A stretch of 48,713 nt of DNA, taken from NCBI GenBank assembly GCA_002327865.1, contig DCUQ01000044.1, forward strand, positions 37,766-86,478, read 5' to 3'. The DNA comes from Syntrophaceae bacterium UBA2210. GTDB lineage: Bacteria; Desulfobacterota; Syntrophia; Syntrophales; UBA2210. Each line of letters begins with the position of its first letter. Position 1 is the first letter of the stretch. A model generated the notes under the pieces. It was not told the DNA's origin and did no database searches. It was given only the letters and a program-made list of their open reading frames with translations. Shown here in pieces: positions 24,634-32,813 of the stretch. A program made the translations under genes and the position numbers.

Positions 24634-25029
24634 ATGAAACGTGAGAAAGTTTATTATTACAAGGCGCTTATATTACATCGAATGCGTGAATTTTTCGATC
24701 AGGACCGTGGTGAGGAACTGAAGGAAATATTCGATGCGACCGATAAAATACCGGACGTAAGCGACCTTGCCAGTCTCGAAGAGATGCGAAACGTCGCTTT
24801 TATCGTCGGCGACAGGCAGAGAAACCTGGCGAGAGAAAATCTGGATGCGTTAAACAGAATCGATTCGGGAGAATTCGGACAGTGTGTGAATTGTGGATGT
24901 TTGATATCGGAAAAAAGACTAGCTGCCTATCCGACAGCTAAACTTTGCATCCGATGCAAGAAACACCAGGAGGAAAGACAGAAAAGCCCCGTTCCATACA
25001 GGATAAACACCATACTCGATGTCGAATAA
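24634..25029 (+). CDS. DksA/TraR-type C4 zinc-finger protein
   Basis: A 131-aa protein with a central coiled-coil-like helical region and a C-terminal C4 zinc finger (Cys84, Cys87, Cys105, Cys108 in CVNCGC and CIRC). DksA and TraR proteins bind in the RNA polymerase secondary channel and modulate initiation, often with ppGpp. The coiled-coil tip Asp-Ala pair of DksA cannot be assigned with confidence; DATDKIPDVSDLAS is the best candidate region. ATG at 24634 is chosen because AGGAG (24620-24624) is 9 nt upstream; the GTG at 24628 would be too close to it. It is probably cotranscribed with the PhoH gene and converges with the YibE/F gene. Confidence 0.88.
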   Translation: MKREKVYYYKALILHRMREFFDQDRGEELKEIFDATDKIPDVSDLASLEEMRNVAFIVGDRQRNLARENLDALNRIDSGEFGQCVNCGCLISEKRLAAYPTAKLCIRCKKHQEERQKSPVPYRINTILDVE

Positions 25030-25047
25030 AACATATCGTTTCGGTGG

Positions 25048-26178
25048 TCATGAAGATCGGTCCGCTCTTGTATAGACGAAAGCGCCAACCACTGCGGTGA
25101 AAGGCGCAACCGTTACAAGACCGAAGCTTCCGACCACCGTGTTGAGAATTTCAGCGGCGACGTAGGGAATATTAACCATATTTGCAAACGGAATTCCCTG
25201 TGCCATGAAAACCATCAGAAGCGTGACATAATTGCTGGAATAGGCGAGCAGGAGGGTTGTCGTCATTGTTCCGACTACGGCGCGTCCAACGGAAAAGCCC
25301 GAACCGAGCGTCGCAAAGAAAGAAATATCGGGTTTGTTCCTGACGACTTCATCGATCGATGACGCCACGTCCATGGCGAGATCCATAACGGCGCCCGATG
25401 ACGCCATGAACACGCTGGCGATAAAAATTCTGCTCAGGCTGAGGTTGGGAAATCCGCAGTAGAGAAGGGACTCCGAAAAGGGTTTGACTGCGCCGTGGAG
25501 ATGAAATCCCTTCGAAAAAGAAAGCGCCAGAATACAAGTCATTGCAATTCCAAGCACGGAGCCGGAAAAAGCGACAATACCACGCCTGGAAATACCGCCT
25601 ACAAGGAAAATGATGGCGGCGGTTAAAACTATTACAACGCATGAAGAAACTAATATAGGATCATGACCTTTCAGAAAGAGAGGAATAAGGATCTTCCATA
25701 CCATAAGGGCCGCAAAGAAGAACGATAAGAGGGCTTTTGTCCCCGTCCAGCCTCCGAAGAGGACAAGAAGCCCGGCAAAACAGGCGAGCAGGATAATCTC
25801 TATGCGGATCCGGTAGTGATCCTGTGCGTTGGCGTAAAATATTTTCCCATCTTTTAAACTGAGAACAACAAGGGCGATATCGCCGGGACTGAAGAATTTG
25901 TCAAGTTCCAGTTTGCCGATCAACTCGTTTGTCGCTTCGACACATTGTCCCTTGAACGGACCGTTCCTGATGGAAACCTTCAGTACTTGGGTTCCCAACC
26001 TTACGATTCCGTGCTGTTTGACCTCCGAATTATCCACCGACAGTATTTCGCCGCGGCAACGGATGGAATTCGCCTGAATCCGGTTTTCAAAACCTGTGGG
26101 AACGAAAAAGAGGATAGTGATAAAAATCGTTAAGAAAATTACAAGAAAAACATCCTTTCGAGAACCGTATTCGCCCAT
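25048..26178 (-). CDS. YibE/F family integral membrane protein
   Basis: A 376-aa protein. One N-terminal membrane segment (about 9-27) is followed by an extracytoplasmic beta-rich domain (about 35-120) and then seven or so closely packed segments to the C terminus, with the YibE/F blocks VFMASSGAVMDLAMDVASS and GRAVVGTMTTTLLLAYSS. The biochemical function of the family is not established, though some members are encoded with transport or secretion genes. AGGGGA 5 nt before the ATG fixes the start. It lies 77 nt downstream of the alkaline phosphatase gene in the same direction, so it may share the PHO-box promoter. A hairpin lies between the two. Confidence 0.88.
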   Translation of the reverse strand: MGEYGSRKDVFLVIFLTIFITILFFVPTGFENRIQANSIRCRGEILSVDNSEVKQHGIVRLGTQVLKVSIRNGPFKGQCVEATNELIGKLELDKFFSPGDIALVVLSLKDGKIFYANAQDHYRIRIEIILLACFAGLLVLFGGWTGTKALLSFFFAALMVWKILIPLFLKGHDPILVSSCVVIVLTAAIIFLVGGISRRGIVAFSGSVLGIAMTCILALSFSKGFHLHGAVKPFSESLLYCGFPNLSLSRIFIASVFMASSGAVMDLAMDVASSIDEVVRNKPDISFFATLGSGFSVGRAVVGTMTTTLLLAYSSNYVTLLMVFMAQGIPFANMVNIPYVAAEILNTVVGSFGLVTVAPFTAVVGAFVYTRADRSS

Positions 26179-26196
26179 TGTATCCCCTTCAACGGA

Positions 26197-26225
26197 GAGG
26201 GTGGCGTGATGCTCATACCACCCTC
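26197..26225 (-). other. Intercistronic hairpin between phosphatase and YibE/F genes
   Basis: GAGGGTGG (26197-26204) and CCACCCTC (26218-26225) form an 8-bp perfect stem with a 13-nt loop. No T run follows on the minus strand, so it is not a standard terminator. It could attenuate or stabilise the phosphatase transcript relative to YibE/F. Confidence 0.45.
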
Positions 26226-26255
26226 GTTAATTTAAAGCGCAGTTATAGACGCTGT

Positions 26256-27827
26256 TTACTGCGCCATTGCAATATTAATCTTTTTTGTCTGAATAGTATC
26301 AGCTACTTGTGACTTGATACCCATAACGGACATCAACTTCCGGGCAATGTCGGTATTGTCGTAGTAGCCGCTGAAAATATTTTCGCCAACACCCTTCGCC
26401 GAGGTTATGACGGGAACACCCGTATGCGAATAAGATGTCCATGCAAGGCCGGCCTTTCTGTTAAGGATATGTGTGATCTTGACGGTCAAAGGATCATATC
26501 CTCCGTAGAGAAGGTAGTCGACGGGCGATTTGACTTCCATACCCGACATCGATTGTTCGAAAGCCTTTCTTAACTCCTCTACCTCATAATCGGCGAGAGC
26601 CAGAGGTCCATTGCCGACGGTGGTAAGACCGAAGTACTTTTCGATATTCGGAAATATGTCATCTAAGTCGGCATTTCCGGCATGTGTCTGTTTGTATTCC
26701 GCCATGAATTCATCGGTGAATTTCTGGAATGAAATAGACTGATTTTTCAGCACATCGAAGGATGTTTCATATTTTGTTCCTGCGAACCCGAGAGTGAGCC
26801 CGCCACATTCGTGGTCTCCCGTAACAACAATGATGGTATCGTTCGGATGTCTGGAATAAAAGTTCAGGGCCTCTTCGATGGCATCGTCGAAAGCGAATGT
26901 ATCGATAATAGCCGAAACGGCATCGTTTGCATGACAGGCCCAGTCGATCTTGCCGCCTTCTACCATCATGAAGAAGCCCTTCGGATTATCGAGAAGTTCT
27001 ATGCCCTTCCTGGTAAAATCGGCCAGAGATATATCGCAGTTCGCATTATCGATGTGATAGGGAAGGGCTTTCCCGTCGGGGAGATTCGAGTTATAGGCGA
27101 TTACCTTTCCGCTCGCCGGTGTCAACATCATGAAATCTTTATTATCGGAAACGATTGTGTAACCATTCTCTTTTGCCTTGCTGAAGACGTCGCCGAGAGG
27201 TTTTTTAGATTTTTTTCCGGTAGGATCCTTAAAACCGCCTCCTGCGAAATAGTCGAATTTGCTGTTGACGAGGTCGTGTTCGATTTCATGATACATACTC
27301 CGGTTGGGCTGATGGGCGTAGAAACATGCCGGAGTCGCATGATCGATGGAGACGGATGAAATGATGCCGACTTTCATTCCCCTTTCCTTCGCCATCTCGG
27401 CGATTGTCCTGAGGGGTTTCAATTCGGGATCGACGCCGATGTAATCGATGTTCGTTTTGTGGCCACAGGCAAGGGCTGTAGCCGCGGCGGCTGATCCGGT
27501 GATGAAACGGTTATTGGCATGCGTCGTCGTCACGCCCTGTACAGGGAAGTTTGTCATGTTCATCGCTTTCGACCCGGATTTCATGCCGAATTTCGACGCA
27601 TGGAACTCCTCTGCCGCGGTACGCTGCGGCTGACCTAGTCCGTCGCCGATAAAGAAGAAAACATATTTGGCGGGTGAACCCGCGTAAATCTGGTTTTCCG
27701 CAGAAGTTATTATTCCTTCTTCTTGGGGAAAGATCAGAAGGAACGTTGACGTGGCGGCAATAATTATAGCTACCACGAGAGCGATCATTATCCCTCGATT
27801 CTTTGTAAACGTCTTGTTCTCTTTCAT
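26256..27827 (-). CDS. Alkaline phosphatase, PhoA superfamily
   Basis: A 523-aa exported or membrane-anchored phosphomonoesterase. An N-terminal hydrophobic segment (about 13-33) acts as signal or anchor. The metal/active-site blocks are FFIGDGLGQPQ (Asp62), ITGSAAAATALACG with nucleophile Ser112, VTGDHECGGLTLG and YSHTGVPV. The residue before the nucleophile is Gly111, where E. coli PhoA has Asp101. ATG at 27827 is fixed by AGGAGG 6 nt upstream; the in-frame ATG at 27860 has no such site. A three-unit PHO-box array at 27888-27916 with a TAGATG -10 predicts induction by phosphate starvation. YibE/F follows downstream. Confidence 0.93.
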   Translation of the reverse strand: MKENKTFTKNRGIMIALVVAIIIAATSTFLLIFPQEEGIITSAENQIYAGSPAKYVFFFIGDGLGQPQRTAAEEFHASKFGMKSGSKAMNMTNFPVQGVTTTHANNRFITGSAAAATALACGHKTNIDYIGVDPELKPLRTIAEMAKERGMKVGIISSVSIDHATPACFYAHQPNRSMYHEIEHDLVNSKFDYFAGGGFKDPTGKKSKKPLGDVFSKAKENGYTIVSDNKDFMMLTPASGKVIAYNSNLPDGKALPYHIDNANCDISLADFTRKGIELLDNPKGFFMMVEGGKIDWACHANDAVSAIIDTFAFDDAIEEALNFYSRHPNDTIIVVTGDHECGGLTLGFAGTKYETSFDVLKNQSISFQKFTDEFMAEYKQTHAGNADLDDIFPNIEKYFGLTTVGNGPLALADYEVEELRKAFEQSMSGMEVKSPVDYLLYGGYDPLTVKITHILNRKAGLAWTSYSHTGVPVITSAKGVGENIFSGYYDNTDIARKLMSVMGIKSQVADTIQTKKINIAMAQ

Positions 27828-27887
27828 AATATCCTCCTTTGTTTTTGTAATATGTAACAACCGGTTGATAACATCTAGCAGAAGAGA

Positions 27888-27916
27888 GTTACACCTGGGT
27901 TACGGTCAGGTTACAG
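27888..27916 (-). promoter_or_regulatory. PHO-box array of the alkaline phosphatase gene
   Basis: On the plus strand GTTACAC (27888), GTTACGG (27899) and GTTACAG (27910) repeat with an exact 11-bp period. Leftward they read GTGTAAC, CCGTAAC and CTGTAAC, close to the PhoB half-site, with 4-bp spacers. Ten nt past the array lies TAGATG (27872-27877), positioned like the -10 of phoA in E. coli. The phosphatase start is about 45 nt further. This is the clearest of the three arrays and validates the other two. Confidence 0.8.
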
Positions 27917-28012
27917 ATTAGATAAAAAACAGAGGAATATGAAAATTGTTCTATACGGACAGGGGACTGTGATCGATTTTATTGTTTTGTAATTAAAACC
28001 TCAAAATTGTCC

Positions 28013-28041
28013 TTGACCCATAGGTGCCAATGGAGTACAAA
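28013..28041 (+). promoter_or_regulatory. Candidate sigma-70 promoter of the GntR-TRAP operon
   Basis: TTGACC (28013-28018) and TACAAA (28036-28041) with a 17-nt spacer. The expected start site is near 28048, just before the palindromic operator at 28052-28066. Confidence 0.55.
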
Positions 28042-28051
28042 TAGCGAAAAC

Positions 28052-28066
28052 ACTTGTCTGACAAGT
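28052..28066. promoter_or_regulatory. Palindromic operator for the GntR/FadR-family regulator
   Basis: ACTTGTC-T-GACAAGT is a perfect 7+1+7 palindrome, followed after 2 nt by a further ACAAGT half-site. TTGTC-N-GACAA palindromes are typical targets of FCD-type GntR regulators. It overlaps the first transcribed bases after the promoter at 28013-28041 and lies about 70 nt before the regulator gene, so autorepression is likely. Confidence 0.65.
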
Positions 28067-28133
28067 AGACAAGTTAGCCATGGTTGTTTCAAAGATACAT
28101 ACTTCTTTCTAAACATCGAAGGGATTTTACCGA

Positions 28134-28835
28134 GTGAAACCGATCAAAAAGATAAGGCTGTCCGACAGTGTTATCAATGCGATCAAGAAGAAGGTCGCCG
28201 AAAACAATTTTAAACCGGGCGATAAATTCTACTCGGAGAATGAATTGTCAAAGCTCCTGGAAGTGAGCCGGTCATCGATCCGGGAAGCCATCAGAATCCT
28301 GGAAGCCACAGGATATGTTACGGTCAGGCAGGGCAAGGGGATCTTTATCGCGGATTTCGATTCACAGAAATTCGAGCCTTTCGTAAACTGGCTGAAATCC
28401 AACGAGCAGCATATTCTGGATCATTTCGAGGTGCGTCTCATCATTGAACCCAAAGCGGCTGCGCTTGCCGCGGAAAAGGCGGACGCCGAAGATATACGGA
28501 AGATGGAGGAGGCTCTGGCACAGTTTGACCTGTTTGCCGAGCGTAAAGACAATACGGAGATTATCAAATGGGATCGAAAGTTTCACCGATGGCTTGCCGG
28601 GTCGACGAAAAATTCGACACTGCACGTTCTGATGAAATCCGTAACTACATCACTGCCCGATGGCTGGATATCGAGTCTGCATACACCCGGACGAATTGAA
28701 AAAACCACTCATGAGCACAGGGTCATTCTCGAAGCCATAAAGAACAGGGATAAAAACAGCGCTGAAAAAGCTATGGCCCGTCATCTCGAAAACGCGCTTT
28801 CCGACATACGATCTCATATGGGCACTCTATCATAA
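28134..28835 (+). CDS. GntR family regulator, FadR (FCD) subgroup
   Basis: A 233-aa transcription factor. The N-terminal winged helix (about 5-75) contains FYSENELSKLLEVSRSSIREAIRILEATGYV, the GntR signature, and the wing RQGKGIFI. The C-terminal all-helical FCD ligand domain has the usual metal/ligand region, including FDLFAERKDNTEIIKWDRKFHRWLAGST and MARHLENALSDI. It is the first gene of the MBL-TRAP operon and most likely senses the transported organic acid. The start is GTG at 28134; no strong ribosome-binding site is visible (AAGGG is 10 nt or more away). A perfect operator-like palindrome lies 70 nt upstream. Confidence 0.93.
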   Translation: MKPIKKIRLSDSVINAIKKKVAENNFKPGDKFYSENELSKLLEVSRSSIREAIRILEATGYVTVRQGKGIFIADFDSQKFEPFVNWLKSNEQHILDHFEVRLIIEPKAAALAAEKADAEDIRKMEEALAQFDLFAERKDNTEIIKWDRKFHRWLAGSTKNSTLHVLMKSVTTSLPDGWISSLHTPGRIEKTTHEHRVILEAIKNRDKNSAEKAMARHLENALSDIRSHMGTLS

Positions 28836-28856
28836 GAACAGTTACATGGAGGAGCC

Positions 28857-29687
28857 ATGCAATTGAAAATTACAACGCTCATCGAGGATACCCAGGGAGA
28901 GCATAAGGGATTACTTTGCGAACACGGATTGTCCTTTTTCATAGAAAAAGACAATTACAGGATGCTTTTTGATGTCGGCCAGTCCGCGGCATTTCTCAGT
29001 AACGCCCGCCAGTTGAATATCGATCTCGGCCGTCTTGACAGTGTCGCTTTGAGTCATGGTCATTACGACCACACCGGCGGATTCCGGGAACTGGCGGAAA
29101 AAACAACTCGCTTCACACTTTTCACCGGTGATGGATTCTTTGATGAGAAATACGGGATTTGCGACAATAGTTGCGAATTTCTGGGCAACAATTTCGATGA
29201 AATGTATCTGTCTTCCAAAGGTATAGAGCATCAGATCGTTCATGAGCGGCTCAGGAAGATTGCCCCCGGCATTCACATCATTTCCGATTTCCCCAGAATC
29301 CATGAAGATGAAAAGATCAATCCGAGATTCAAAATTTTCAGGGACGGAGTATTCCATCCTGATTTCTTTAGAGACGAAATAGCCATTGCTGTCGATACAC
29401 CCGGGGGCCTGGCCGTACTTCTGGGATGTTCTCATCCAGGCATGAAAAATATGCTGGATGCCGCCGTACAATTATTGCAAAGGCCATTGTATGCCGTTCT
29501 CGGCGGTACCCACCTTATAGAAGCCCAGGAAGACAGCCTGGATTTGTCAATCGAGTATCTGAAACAGGAAAGCATAAAGATAATAGGTGTTTGCCATTGC
29601 ACCGGGCAGAAGGCGCTGGATCGCCTTGCAGGTAGCAACGCATGTTACAAAAGTAACCGGACAGGAAGTTTCCTGTTCATAGAGTAG
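28857..29687 (+). CDS. MBL-fold metallohydrolase
   Basis: A 276-aa metallo-beta-lactamase-fold protein with the metal motif SHGHYDHTGG (His67, His69, Asp71, His72), a later GCSHPGM and the C-terminal block GVCHCTGQKAL. It belongs to the group often labelled 7,8-dihydropterin-6-yl-methyl-4-(beta-D-ribofuranosyl)aminobenzene 5'-phosphate synthase-like, named after one methanogen enzyme; here the real substrate is unknown. GGAGG precedes the ATG by a few nt. It stands 21 nt after the GntR gene and before the TRAP genes, so it may hydrolyse the imported compound, for example a lactone or ester. This is inferred from context. Confidence 0.88.
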   Translation: MQLKITTLIEDTQGEHKGLLCEHGLSFFIEKDNYRMLFDVGQSAAFLSNARQLNIDLGRLDSVALSHGHYDHTGGFRELAEKTTRFTLFTGDGFFDEKYGICDNSCEFLGNNFDEMYLSSKGIEHQIVHERLRKIAPGIHIISDFPRIHEDEKINPRFKIFRDGVFHPDFFRDEIAIAVDTPGGLAVLLGCSHPGMKNMLDAAVQLLQRPLYAVLGGTHLIEAQEDSLDLSIEYLKQESIKIIGVCHCTGQKALDRLAGSNACYKSNRTGSFLFIE

Positions 29688-29698
29688 TTGTTTTCACT

Positions 29699-29749
29699 GT
29701 GCCGATGAACCGTGCAGGTGGGCACGCAGATACGGCACATTAACCTGCA
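29699..29749 (+). promoter_or_regulatory. Leader with competing hairpins before the TRAP genes
   Basis: GTGCCG (29699-29704) can pair with CGGCAC (29733-29738), while TGCAGGT (29713-29719) can pair with ACCTGCA (29743-29749), and GTGC/GCAC (29712-29715/29722-29725) forms a small inner stem. The first two helices interlock and cannot form a simple nested fold. The strong ribosome-binding site AAGGAGG (29751-29757) follows at once, so the fold could set TRAP binding-protein synthesis. Confidence 0.35.
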
Positions 29750-29765
29750 GAAGGAGGATGAGAAA

Positions 29766-30824
29766 ATGAAAATCTTAAAAAAAAGTGTAGGAATTCTGGT
29801 CATAGTGATAACGGCGGCATTGCTGCTGGCAATGCTGCCGGGACAAAGCATCGCGGCGGATGACGCCAGGAAGATTGTCTGGAAATCATCCGGACACGGT
29901 CCGGCTTCAGACCCGTCACAGATTTATCATGACAAACTGTGCAACGCCATTACCGCCGCAACTAATGGCCGGCTGACCGTAAAACCCTTTGTCGGAGGTT
30001 CTGTTGTTCCCGTTTACAAGGAACTGGATGCCGTCGACCAGGGTGTGCTGCAGCTGTGCTACACCTGTCCAATGTATAACCTCGATAAATGGCCGGCGGC
30101 CGGTTTGATCAGTTCCAGGCCGGGTGGTCTGCCGGGCGAAGCGCTGCGGACATGGTTTAATTACGGCGGGGGCGCCGACTTGATGAACAAAATGATGGAA
30201 GGATATAACGTAATGACTTTCCCGGGCGCTTTGTCGCCGCTGCCTGAAGAAGTCTTCTTTCATTCAAAGGTCAAGCTTGAATCTATGAAAGATATCAGGG
30301 GTTTAAAGGCCAGATGCATGGGTGACGGAGGCGAAATTCTGAAGAGAATGGGGGCGGCAACGGTTATTATTCCCGGCGGTGAACTCTATGAAGCCATGCA
30401 GAGGGGAACCATCGACGCCTTCGAATACTCAACCCTGGCATCTAACTGGAAAATGCACTTCAACGAAGTGGCTCACTATGTTTATCTCTCTCCCACCCGT
30501 GCGCCCAGTGATCCGCAGGTCTTTTTTGTCAACAAGAAAGCCTGGGCTGCGCTGCCGGAAGATATTCAGGTCATCGTCACGAGCCTTATCGACAAATGGA
30601 CCCAGGCACAACATGAATATCTGGTATATGAGTCCGTAAAAGCTGTGGACGAATTCCGAAAGGCCGGCAATGAAGTTCTCAAAGTTCCCAAAGACATAGA
30701 AGTTGCATTAACCGCCGAAGCCGACAAATTCTATGAAGAAAAATCAAAATCGGAATCCCCGATCTTTGGTGAGATATATTATTCAATGAAAAATTTCGGT
30801 GAGGCATACAATGCCATAAAATAA
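29766..30824 (+). CDS. TRAP transporter substrate-binding protein (DctP)
   Basis: A 352-aa periplasmic solute receptor. The N-terminal signal peptide (about 1-31) ends at SIAADDA. The DctP/family-7 fold is seen from SMKDIRGLKARCMGDGGEI, containing the conserved Arg that binds the carboxylate, through IPGGELYEAMQRGTIDAFEYS and PQVFFVNKKAWAALPEDIQ. Ligands of the family are organic acids; the FEYS block resembles receptors for 2-oxo or hydroxy acids, but the ligand cannot be fixed. ATG at 29766 follows AAGGAGG by 8 nt. The two permease genes follow directly. Confidence 0.93.
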   Translation: MKILKKSVGILVIVITAALLLAMLPGQSIAADDARKIVWKSSGHGPASDPSQIYHDKLCNAITAATNGRLTVKPFVGGSVVPVYKELDAVDQGVLQLCYTCPMYNLDKWPAAGLISSRPGGLPGEALRTWFNYGGGADLMNKMMEGYNVMTFPGALSPLPEEVFFHSKVKLESMKDIRGLKARCMGDGGEILKRMGAATVIIPGGELYEAMQRGTIDAFEYSTLASNWKMHFNEVAHYVYLSPTRAPSDPQVFFVNKKAWAALPEDIQVIVTSLIDKWTQAQHEYLVYESVKAVDEFRKAGNEVLKVPKDIEVALTAEADKFYEEKSKSESPIFGEIYYSMKNFGEAYNAIK

Positions 30825-30844
30825 ATGCTTTTGAGGAGAAAAGC

Positions 30845-31363
30845 ATGACCATTTTAAGGAAAATCCTGAAATTTATTGACTGGCTGAGCGAAACATCAGG
30901 GGCTCTTGGGAAATGGTTTGCTTTTCTCCTTGTCCTCATCGGTTCGTACGAAGCCATTGCCCGGCATTTTTTCAATGCGCCCACCATCTGGGCCTACGAC
31001 TCCATGTGCATGTCGGGGGGCATTATCTATATGCTGGGTGCTTCCTATAACTACCTGCACGACGCACATACCAGGGTGGATCTGATATACAGTTCACTTT
31101 CGCAAAGGGAAAAGGCCCTTATCGACGTTATCTGCGCTGTTTTTCTGTTCTTCCCGTTGATGATAATCATGTTTAAGCTTTCTGTTACCTGGGCCCTGAG
31201 AGCATGGAGAATCCACGAGGTGATGTTTAACAGTTTCTGGTACCCTCCGGCCGCTCCCTACCGGACGGTTTTTGCCGTCGGCCTCCTGCTTTTGATCCTT
31301 CAGGGAACTGCGAGGTTCATACGCGATCTGCACTTTCTGATAAGGGGAAAAGGGATTGATTGA
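30845..31363 (+). CDS. TRAP transporter small permease (DctQ)
   Basis: A 172-aa membrane protein with four predicted membrane helices and the DctQ feature WAYDSMCMSGGIIYMLGASYNYLHDAHTRVD near helix 2-3. It pairs with the large permease to form the membrane part of a sodium- or proton-driven TRAP transporter. AGGAG precedes the ATG. The stop overlaps the next gene's start by 8 nt, indicating coupled translation. Confidence 0.92.
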   Translation: MTILRKILKFIDWLSETSGALGKWFAFLLVLIGSYEAIARHFFNAPTIWAYDSMCMSGGIIYMLGASYNYLHDAHTRVDLIYSSLSQREKALIDVICAVFLFFPLMIIMFKLSVTWALRAWRIHEVMFNSFWYPPAAPYRTVFAVGLLLLILQGTARFIRDLHFLIRGKGID

Positions 31364-32702
31364 ATTAAGCGCTGAACTCGTTGCCTTTCTCATGCTGGGA
31401 GGCGTTTTAACGCTGGTCCTGACGGGTTTTCCCATCGCCTTTGTCATCGGCAGTGTGGCCTTTATTGTGGGGTTGCTGATTTTTGGTCCCACGACCACGT
31501 ATCACATTCTCTACAGCCGTATATACGATCTTTCGCTGAACTATCCTTACCTGGCGGTACCCCTGTTCACATTCATGGGGGTGGTTCTGCAACATTCCGG
31601 GATAACAAAAGAACTGTACGAGAGTCTTTATGATTCTCTGGGAGGGCTGAAAGGAGGGCTTGCCGTTGTAACCATCGTATTCGGAACGATCCTCGCAGCC
31701 TGTCTGGGTGTCATTGCCGCCTCGGTGACTATCCTGACTCTTATCGCTCTGAGTCCCATGCTCAGCCGCGGGTACAATAAACCTCTGGCTGCCGGTACTA
31801 TTGTCGCATCGGGAACTCTCGGTATCCTGATTCCTCCGAGCATAATGCTGGTGGTATACGGGCCGCAGGCCGGGATCTCTATAGGCCAGATGTTCATGGG
31901 AGCGGTTTTTCCGGGACTGATACTGTCGGGATTGTATATCATTTACGTACTGTTGAGGTGCTACATTAATCCTGATCTGGGGCCCGCGCTCCCTTCCGAC
32001 CAGCGAACCCCCATGAAGATAAAGAAGGTGGTCAAACTGATAAAATCTCTGATGCCGCCGGTACTGCTGATTATGGCGGTTCTGGGCACCATCTTCTCCG
32101 GGATTGCTCCCCCTACCGAGGCCGCGGCAGTAGGTTGTCTTGCCTCTCTCCTGCTGGCGGTAGCCTATCGTAAGTTCAACTGGAGCCTGGTGAAGCATGC
32201 CTCCATCGAGACCCTTCGGGTCAGCGCCTTTGTGGTCATGATTGCCGCATTGTGCTATGCCTTCGTGGGAATATTCATGAGCGCCGGTTCCGGAGATGTG
32301 GTCTCCGATATGATTATGGCGGTTCCCGGGGGAAAATGGGCTTCCTTTGCCATGATCATGCTTATAGTTTTTCTGCTCGGATTATTCATTGAATGGATAG
32401 GAATCGTTTTTATCATCGTTCCCATATTTTCTCCTATTCTCGAAGCCCTGGGGTTTAATCCACTGTGGGCGGGCATGATGATCTGCATCAATTTGCAAAT
32501 GGCCTTTCAAACGCCCCCCATGGCAATGTCTATTTTCGTCCTGAAAGGTACTGCGCCGCGTGAGCTGAACCTGACCATGTCGGATATCATAAAAGGAGTA
32601 ATCCCCTTTGTCCTGATTATCATGTTTACCCTTCTGATATGCACAATTTTCCCGGGGATTATTACCTGGCTGCCGGAAACAATGATCGGTCCGTCCCACT
32701 GA
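31356..32702 (+). CDS. TRAP transporter large permease (DctM)
   Basis: A 448-aa protein with about twelve membrane helices and DctM blocks LGILIPPSIMLVVYGPQAGISIGQMFMGAVFPG and GIAPPTEAAAVG. It moves the substrate with ion symport. The start is a TTG at 31356 inside the DctQ stop region, preceded by AAGGGG and AAAGGGA; no ATG exists in a better place. Last gene of the GntR-MBL-DctPQM operon, followed by a terminator-like inverted repeat. Confidence 0.93.
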   Translation: MIELSAELVAFLMLGGVLTLVLTGFPIAFVIGSVAFIVGLLIFGPTTTYHILYSRIYDLSLNYPYLAVPLFTFMGVVLQHSGITKELYESLYDSLGGLKGGLAVVTIVFGTILAACLGVIAASVTILTLIALSPMLSRGYNKPLAAGTIVASGTLGILIPPSIMLVVYGPQAGISIGQMFMGAVFPGLILSGLYIIYVLLRCYINPDLGPALPSDQRTPMKIKKVVKLIKSLMPPVLLIMAVLGTIFSGIAPPTEAAAVGCLASLLLAVAYRKFNWSLVKHASIETLRVSAFVVMIAALCYAFVGIFMSAGSGDVVSDMIMAVPGGKWASFAMIMLIVFLLGLFIEWIGIVFIIVPIFSPILEALGFNPLWAGMMICINLQMAFQTPPMAMSIFVLKGTAPRELNLTMSDIIKGVIPFVLIIMFTLLICTIFPGIITWLPETMIGPSH

Positions 32703-32768
32703 TTCTCTGATTAAAGCAACGAACCTTCGGTTTCTTCGAACTCGTACGAGGAAAGGGGAATCTACCCT

Positions 32769-32813
32769 AAAATCCGGGGGTATGCCGTGTACTTTTCGTT
32801 CTTCCCGGATTTT
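32769..32813. terminator. Bidirectional terminator between DctM and the MFS gene
   Basis: AAAATCCGGG (32769-32778) and CCCGGATTTT (32804-32813) form a 10-bp perfect stem with A and T runs at its outer ends, so it can terminate either strand. The loop of 25 nt is long. It overlaps the stop of the convergent MFS gene. Confidence 0.5.
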
